Positions 62,599-64,000 of a DNA stretch of 64,000 nt are shown in pieces. The notes below the pieces were generated by a model, which saw only the letters and a list, made by a program, of their open reading frames with translations, made no database searches and was not told the DNA's origin. The position numbers and the translations under genes are program-made. Origin of the DNA: Pseudoduganella danionis (GTDB taxonomy: Bacteria; Pseudomonadota; Gammaproteobacteria; Burkholderiales; Burkholderiaceae_D); the NCBI RefSeq assembly GCF_009720775.1, contig NZ_WNKW01000001.1, positions 1,674,001 through 1,738,000 on the forward strand, read 5' to 3'. The first letter of the stretch is position 1. Every line of letters starts with the position of its first letter.

Positions 62599-63033
62599 CT
62601 AGTGCTGGTGGCCGCCTGCGAGCGGACGCACCACGGCTTCCACCGTGACCTTGCTGCGGACCTGCTTGGCATCTTCGATTTCCAGCGTGAGCGGCACTTT
62701 GTCACCATCGGCCAGCGGGCGCTGCAGTTGCATCAGCATCAGGTGGTAGCCGCCCGGTACCAGCTTGACGGGCTTGCCGGCTGGCAGGGCCAGACTGTCG
62801 AGCTGGCGCATGCGCATCACATCGTTGCTCATGCTCATTTCATGCACTTCCACGGTACCGGCTACGGGCGAACTGGCTGCTACCAGCCGGCTATCCTGGG
62901 CCGCGCTGAGCGTCATGAATGCGCCCGTGGCTTTTTGCTGGGCGACGGTGCCGCGCACCCACGCTTCGCTGACAGTGACCTGGGCCATGGCGGGCAGGGC
63001 GGCGAGTAAAAACAGGTTGAGCAGACGTTTCAT
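62599..63033 (-). CDS. PCu(A)C copper chaperone
   Basis: 144 residues from ATG 63033. Signal peptide 1-17. Copper-binding set: H-E-M-S-M-S in VEVHEMSMSNDVMRM and the GGYHLMLM pair. This periplasmic chaperone delivers Cu(I) to cytochrome c oxidase with SCO1. It is the last gene of the copper operon; its start overlaps the SCO1 stop (ATGA). Confidence 0.93.
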   Translation of the reverse strand: MKRLLNLFLLAALPAMAQVTVSEAWVRGTVAQQKATGAFMTLSAAQDSRLVAASSPVAGTVEVHEMSMSNDVMRMRQLDSLALPAGKPVKLVPGGYHLMLMQLQRPLADGDKVPLTLEIEDAKQVRSKVTVEAVVRPLAGGHQH

Positions 63034-63671
63034 TGGAAGAGTCCTTTCAGAAAATTGCTGGGAGATTTCGGTTGCAGCAGCGTGCGCAGATCGGCTGCGC
63101 ACTGTTCGGCTGTCTGTTCGTGTCGCAGTGCCAGACGGATGGCGCCGTGTTCATCGAACACATAGGTGATGGCCGTGTGGTCCATGGTGTAGGAACTGCC
63201 GCTGGCGACTTTGCTGTAATAGATCTTGAAATCGCTGGCCGTGCGTGCCGTCTGGGCCTTGTCGCCGCGTACAGCGATAAAGCCGGGATCGAAGGCGCGC
63301 ATATACGCGTCCAGCAGGGGCGCCGTGTCGCGCTCGGGATCGACGGTGGCAAACAGCACTTGCAGGCGCTGGCCATCGGCACCCAGCAAACGTTTGATTT
63401 CGACTGCGCGCGACAGCGCAGTAGGGCAGACGTCGGGGCACTGGGTGAAGCCGAAGAACAGCAGCACCAGCTTGCCGCGGAAGTCCTTGACCGAGGCAGG
63501 CTTGCCGTTGGTGTAGGACAGGTGCAGGTCCGGCCCTATGCTGCTGCCGGTGATGTCGATGCCGCTAAGCTTGGGCGCAGCGGCGCTGGCTGGCGTCACG
63601 GCCAGCATGGTGGTGGTGAAAACGGCTGCGCTGGCCCTGGCCAGTGCAGTGATAACAGTACGGCGTTGCAT
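63030..63671 (-). CDS. SCO1/SenC family copper-insertion protein
   Basis: 213 residues from ATG 63671. Signal or anchor segment 1-30. Thioredoxin fold with FFGFTQCPDVCPT (copper-binding CxxxC) and the distal His in YTMDHTAITYV. Assembles the CuA site of cytochrome c oxidase. It is co-transcribed with the PCu(A)C gene and probably with the DUF2946 gene to the right. Confidence 0.95.
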   Translation of the reverse strand: MQRRTVITALARASAAVFTTTMLAVTPASAAAPKLSGIDITGSSIGPDLHLSYTNGKPASVKDFRGKLVLLFFGFTQCPDVCPTALSRAVEIKRLLGADGQRLQVLFATVDPERDTAPLLDAYMRAFDPGFIAVRGDKAQTARTASDFKIYYSKVASGSSYTMDHTAITYVFDEHGAIRLALRHEQTAEQCAADLRTLLQPKSPSNFLKGLFQ

Positions 63672-63732
63672 AAATATCCCGTAAAAACGTAAGAAATGCG
63701 GGCTGCGCAAGGCAGCCGCCACTTGACGGACT

Positions 63733-64000
63733 TCAGGACAGGGCAGGCGGGGCACGTGGCTGGGCCAGATGCCAGTGGGCGTGGCAGGCTGGTGCTGCGG
63801 GCGCTACGCCGGCATACAAGGCCGCGCCTGCGGGCAGGACGGGCAGACCGGCCAGCGCAACTGGCGGGGCGTAGGTATCGGCGCTGCTGCTGCAGAACAG
63901 GCAATGTTTGAGGCTGTGGGTGGCGGCCGGTGTCTGGCCCGGGGCAGGCGTGCTGCGGCAGACTTCGGCGGCCCATGGCGTGGCTGCGGTGTTGCGCGCC
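63733..64000 (-). CDS. DUF2946-type protein (5' end outside window)
   Basis: The frame is open at the right edge and stops at 63733-63735. The visible part includes SLKHCLFCSSSADTY and ends QPRAPPALS, which match DUF2946 proteins linked to copper uptake. In other proteobacteria these lie beside TonB receptors, SCO1 and PCu(A)C genes, as here. It ends 61 bp before the SCO1 start. Confidence 0.75.
   Translation of the reverse strand, partial: ARNTAATPWAAEVCRSTPAPGQTPAATHSLKHCLFCSSSADTYAPPVALAGLPVLPAGAALYAGVAPAAPACHAHWHLAQPRAPPALS

Overview
The window looks like chromosome of a high-GC betaproteobacterium, most likely order Burkholderiales and plausibly family Oxalobacteraceae. That placement rests on gene content and style (PhnA, OsmC, pirin, HD-GYP and PAS-MCP signalling, DUF2946/SCO/PCu(A)C copper genes) and not on a marker gene, so genus is left open.

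Region 1 (1-2.5 kb) holds ordinary genes: the tail of an Ala/Pro-rich protein, a CheW, an RNase H-like protein and two small exported proteins. Region 2 (2.7-25.2 kb) is the most unusual part. Two convergent gene arms carry a specialised cell-wall synthesis pair (a very large penicillin-binding-type transpeptidase and a SEDS/RodA-FtsW-type polymerase fused to an N-terminal FHA-like domain). With them are two Ser/Thr kinases, a PP2C phosphatase, an FHA protein, a second protein with an FHA-like end, an SH3-like membrane protein, two SPFH-like proteins, a protein with a Lon-like Ser-Lys dyad, and two unrecognised proteins. The set recalls the actinobacterial pknB/pstP/rodA/pbpA/fha locus but is built from different proteins. 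I infer a phospho-regulated envelope-synthesis or envelope-stress system. Three housekeeping-type genes (phnA-like, osmC-like, pirin) sit between the arms.

Region 3 (25.2-31.5 kb) is ordinary: a glycine-zipper protein, GNAT, M28 peptidase, CLC transporter (probably fluoride type), and a divergent SDR/LysR pair. Region 4 (about 31.58-45.28 kb) is an integrated element of about 13.7 kb in the 3' end of a tRNA-Leu(TAA) gene. It is bounded by a near-identical copy of the tRNA end and by shared arm-type repeats. It encodes a P4-type integrase, AlpA-like regulators, a replication protein, a DnaB-type helicase, a DUF5681 protein and two large proteins resembling virion-internal proteins. It has no capsid, portal or large terminase. 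A defective prophage or a phage satellite fits best. Its left end carries an AT-richer cargo gene starting with TTG.

Region 5 (45.4-64 kb) returns to chromosomal genes: a sirtuin, hemerythrin, AhpD-like protein, and a signalling block (HTH-receiver protein, response regulator HD-GYP, small HTH protein, DUF3391 HD-GYP, triple CheW-domain protein, cytoplasmic PAS chemoreceptor, TorT-like binding protein). After these come a ParB-like protein, an Ntn-hydrolase acylase, an HNH-like protein, thymidine kinase, a membrane HEXXH protein, a periplasmic solute-binding-like protein, and a copper operon (DUF2946-SCO1-PCu(A)C) running off the right edge.
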